Positions 60,723-64,000 of a DNA stretch of 64,000 nucleotides are shown one piece after another. Each line of letters starts with the position of its first letter. The stretch's first letter is position 1. The position numbers and the translations under genes are program-made. The notes under the pieces were generated by a model. That model was given only the letters and a program-made list of their open reading frames with translations. It made no database searches and was not told where the DNA came from. Origin of the DNA: Metopolophium dirhodum (lineage: Eukaryota; Arthropoda; Insecta; Hemiptera; Aphididae); NCBI RefSeq assembly GCF_019925205.1, contig NC_083566.1:36959558-37023557 (forward strand), read 5' to 3'.

Positions 60723-61849
60723 TGATTCAACTTATGTGGGCTGACTGGGGGATGTTTAGCTCCCTTAATAGCATTAAATATAAACATTTCTTATGTATAC
60801 GTGTTTCGGAACGATTGCCAAATTGTATAACATATATTATTTTAGAAACTAAGCGAAACGAGGGAGCTAATGGTTTTATAATAATGTTGTTACTATTATT
60901 ATATTTTCGTTTCGGGTTAATAAAACTACGTACAGTTCCGTGCAGCACGTAAGTATCTTTCAATTAGAAATTCCATCGTTTTTTACTTCAGATGTGTAGG
61001 TTTTTTATGGGTAGTTCGCTAAAAACAGATGAAACAATTCTGTAAAAAATGAAAACAATTTATGGTTTTCAGTAAAATATTTACTGTTTCGTATATGCAT
61101 GAATACATCGATATGGGTGAACCAATCAGTATAATTTTTTGAATATCATTATTTATTAGTTATAAACAGTTTTAGATAGACCTGTAGTGGCATTCCCAGA
61201 ATTCCTACCTTAGATGTGTACGCCCGCTATACAACAGAAGACAATAATTGTTGTGGGTTCAAAAAAAATAAAACCTTTTAAGTTGAGATATTTTATACAA
61301 TATATAGGTATAAGTGGTGCAAACTGCGTGGTAGTATCAGGGGAAAACTCACAAAAATGTTAATTCACCGCACCGCTACACTAAACCGTAATTGCGTATA
61401 AATAATACGTTTGTTGGTTCAATAATCGATTTTTGCATACCAAAGTTCTACGAAAATGTTTCCATCATCGGGGCAATGGTTATGGTGTGTGTATAGAGGA
61501 ATACTATTCGATAGCTGCTTGATAAAAAATAATTTAACCTAAAAAGACCCCTAATACTTAAAATAGCAGTTGACATTTTGTCGTGCTTCACAGTACCTAA
61601 TAACACTTAAAAAATAATTTCCGTGAAACTTTTTGTCTTTTTCAAATATCACAGCGATTATTATCTGAGAAAATAATAATTTTTTTTTTTTATTTAATAG
61701 GTACCATATTATTGTGCCCTTTACCAAAAATATTACACTATTCAGTATGAAATCGCGCCTCCATGACTAATTTCACGACTTATCACCGGACAGTGTTTTG
61801 AAGTTGATATAAAACCGTGTACTATCCAATGGCGTTCGACCGACGCACA
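60723..61849. other. Mixed AT-rich stretch, nothing recognised
   Basis: Overlapping antisense frames at 60722-60963 are uninformative. No gene or repeat recognised. Confidence 0.5.
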
Positions 61850-62170
61850 CACACATACATAAACTACACGAATCTCTATTATGTTACACATACGCCACTA
61901 CGTCCTGCACCTGCACTACCACAGCACACCCAATAATATAACAAACCTCCTATCTATTATATTGTAGTAATCGGTTTCGCCGACTATTTTTCTCCCCTTC
62001 TCTTTCTCTCTCACTCTCACTCTCCCCGTCTCTGTCACTGTGTCTCTTTCCGCTTCCATCTATCTTTACTCTTTCTCTCCGTCACCCCGTCTGACCGCCC
62101 GCGCTCGCATTATCCACACAATATGCCCTTCGCTTATACCTCTCGGCCAGCGTCACACGTACTCGACCCT

Positions 62171-62183
62171 CCCCCCCCCCCCC
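62171..62183. repeat. Poly-C tract (13 C)
   Basis: Homopolymer within the CpG island. G-quadruplex potential on the minus strand. Confidence 0.95.
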
Positions 62184-62220
62184 ACCCGTACTCGCATAAC
62201 CAATATATCATGATAACAGT

Positions 62221-62238
62221 ATATATATATATATATAT
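62221..62238. repeat. (TA)n microsatellite
   Basis: Uninterrupted AT dinucleotides. Confidence 0.9.
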
Positions 62239-63700
62239 GAATAATATTACATACCCAACAACCCGACGCACTGTTATTTGACCGTGCGGCGGACGACGCG
62301 ACGGCGGCGTCGTCGGCGAAACAACGGCGTAATAGTTTTCCGAGTTCGGTCGCTATGGCGACAATTGGTTGCAGCCGCCACTGTGCAGCCTTTATACGTC
62401 GTAGCCGTATTATGGTCGCTTGTTATGTGCGTGCGTAAATGGTAGTTCCGCCGGCAGCGGCAGATCGAATTTGCGGTGGCAACAACACTCCTCCGACCAT
62501 TAGATAGACTTGTCAGCCGTCCGCACGCACATGCCTCTGTGTAATGCGCGATATAGGTGTATAAATATATATATATATAATATTACATACGATCGTATGA
62601 TAGTAGTAATAATAATAATAATAATATACTGTATGCTATTAGGAGGGGCGTGCGGATGTATTTATAATATATGGCACGAACGAACAAACGCGCGCGCACC
62701 TGAGCTCTCAGCCGCCGGAAATAATTCAATCGGGAGAAATTTAACCGCGCACACCATAATATTATACAAATGAATAAATAATTAAGGGTGGGTAAACACA
62801 CCTAACCGCACCGAGACGGCAACGAATTTTTGGATCGCCGTCCATAGTATTACGCCGAGTGTAATTTACCGTTATCAGCAGCAGTTCGCACTTCGCGCAC
62901 GTATCGTCTTCGCGCACAACACACACCCACACCCACCCACACGCACACTCGAGCGCGTACGTAATAATATCTCGTCTCGGGTATTTGCGTATGTGTAGGA
63001 CATTGTAACATTATGATAATATTATTACACCATGTGCGTTGACGATAGGCGTTCGCCATATTATGTGTATAATAATATTGTCTTTGGCTCCTCGCACACC
63101 TCTCACAATCGTACAATCCAAACACGAATTCGACGATTGACGCCGAAACGCCGTCGTCGACGGCACAAACAAACCGTTCGGTTTTTTGCCGATATTCTGC
63201 AATATTATACTTACATTCGAAATCGTCGTCGTTAGACTAACGCCGACGACCTGTAGCGTGTCATCTCAACGATCACTAATTGTCTTATTATTGCGACGAA
63301 CGACGAGAAAGACAATGATATTATTGTGCGCGGATGCGTATAATAGGTGTTACGATGATAAATGTAAATAAACGTCGTGATACGTCGGTGGATATAACAC
63401 GCACTACCATTATACATAATTATTATAGGCACTCGTCTTCTCCCGATGCCTTTTTCGTGGTCAAACTCTTGCTGCACTGTTCGCGAATTGTCATTATACT
63501 ATCAAGCCAACCAATTCGTGGTGAGGGTCTTTTTTCTTACGTCGAAATTATTATACATCCAATAGACATCTTATGCGCAGAGAAGGATCTATACACTGCG
63601 CAAGTCCTGCGTGGTAGAACCTCTTACAGTCCTAAAGCACCTACTTTTCTACCGTCGAAACCATATTATAGAAACTAAAACAAGTCTAAGAATGTCTGAT

Positions 63701-64000
63701 CAACAAAATCATATTTCTAAAATTTACTGAAATGTACAACTTAATCTAAGAAAAACACTGTATTTATTTATACAATTAAATGTGGCTAATATTTATTTTG
63801 TTGTAAGCTAATAACCTAAGTAGTTGATGCTGTATCAAGAATAATAAAAATTATATTTATACAACTGTAACAATGTTGATACTATACACTATTTACGAGA
63901 ATTGATAAAATGTCACTAAATTCAAAATATAATATTATTGGTTATATTATTGTTTATTTATTTCAATAAATAATGATTATTCACTTTTATCCATTTTGTC
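63701..64000. other. AT-rich stretch, nothing recognised
   Basis: Returns to AT-rich composition with no supported feature. Confidence 0.5.

Larger units (their letters stand above)
61850..63700. promoter_or_regulatory. Large CpG-rich island with pyrimidine tract, strongest promoter candidate
   Basis: The longest non-AT-rich region of the window. 61988-62100 is almost pure C/T on the plus strand (GAGA-type on the minus strand), followed by a 13-C run at 62171-62183 and (TA)n at 62221-62238. CpG-dense sequence at 62280-62480 includes a small frame starting at the ATG in GCTATGGCGAC (62352-62361). More CpG-rich DNA continues to about 63350. No domain-bearing exon is visible, and the open frames crowding both strands reflect low stop density. 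Likely the 5' region of a gene whose body is outside the window. Confidence 0.4.

Noticed and set aside
62510..63678. Dense set of 60-114-codon frames on both strands.
   Set aside because: They overlap mutually, and their composition (R, I, Y from CpG and ATT repeats) looks incidental. No domain recognised.
1..64000. Looked for CRISPR arrays, rRNA, tRNA genes, telomeric TTAGG arrays and bacterial-style operons.
   Set aside because: None seen. No regularly spaced repeats, no cloverleaf I could support, no TTAGG runs, and the composition is eukaryotic.

Overview
The window is strongly AT-rich, non-bacterial DNA with almost no protein-coding capacity. It has long A/T runs, many microsatellites, scattered short CpG-rich islands and layers of decayed transposable elements. 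The composition, the frequent GTAGGTAC/GTACCTAC-type motifs, a tRNA-derived SINE, LINE fragments and a ZMYM1-type hAT transposon fit an insect genome. An aphid (Hemiptera: Aphididae) is my best guess, from general knowledge of such sequence and not from any search. I see no operons, rRNA, tRNA gene, CRISPR array or convincing host exon. The window looks like intergenic or long-intron sequence. | Layout: 1-1874 is unannotated AT-rich DNA with a CpG-richer patch. 1875-2265 is a short hAT-like MITE with an 8-bp target duplication (7 of 8 matching). 3658-3901 is a tRNA-derived SINE with a poly-A tail and 11-bp target duplication. About 5372-5575 holds a frameshifted RTE-like reverse transcriptase scrap. 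About 9535-10250 (minus strand) holds a decayed non-LTR reverse transcriptase with its F-x-D-D box still readable. 11325-11849 is a foldback element with two ~160-bp arms, essentially identical over about 150 bp. 15566-19320 is the one intact element: a hAT transposon with imperfect TIRs, a perfect TGAATTAG duplication and an uninterrupted 851-residue transposase. 22000-22810 is a CpG-rich island. 26981-27839 is a second hAT-like non-autonomous element. 29590-30540, 38069-38160 and 43770-44440 carry copies of one dispersed repeat family. Further CpG-rich islands lie at about 31080-31570, 34780-35800, 50740-51440, 52190-52580, 56000-56320 and 61850-63700. 56898-57510 (minus strand) is a 5'-truncated LINE whose 3' end forms a stem-loop shared with a second copy at 15489-15536. 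| How the parts relate: the only protein with a clear job is the hAT transposase, which would act on its own ends. The two smaller hAT-like elements have different termini and depended on other, unseen transposases. The LINE fragments would have supplied reverse transcriptase for SINE-like passengers, but none here is functional. The CpG islands with pyrimidine tracts are the best places to look for promoters or first exons of genes lying mostly outside the window, but I could not support any exon. No clearly novel multi-gene system is visible. The most unusual structures are the near-perfect foldback at 11325-11849, the young hAT copy, and the conserved LINE 3' stem-loop.
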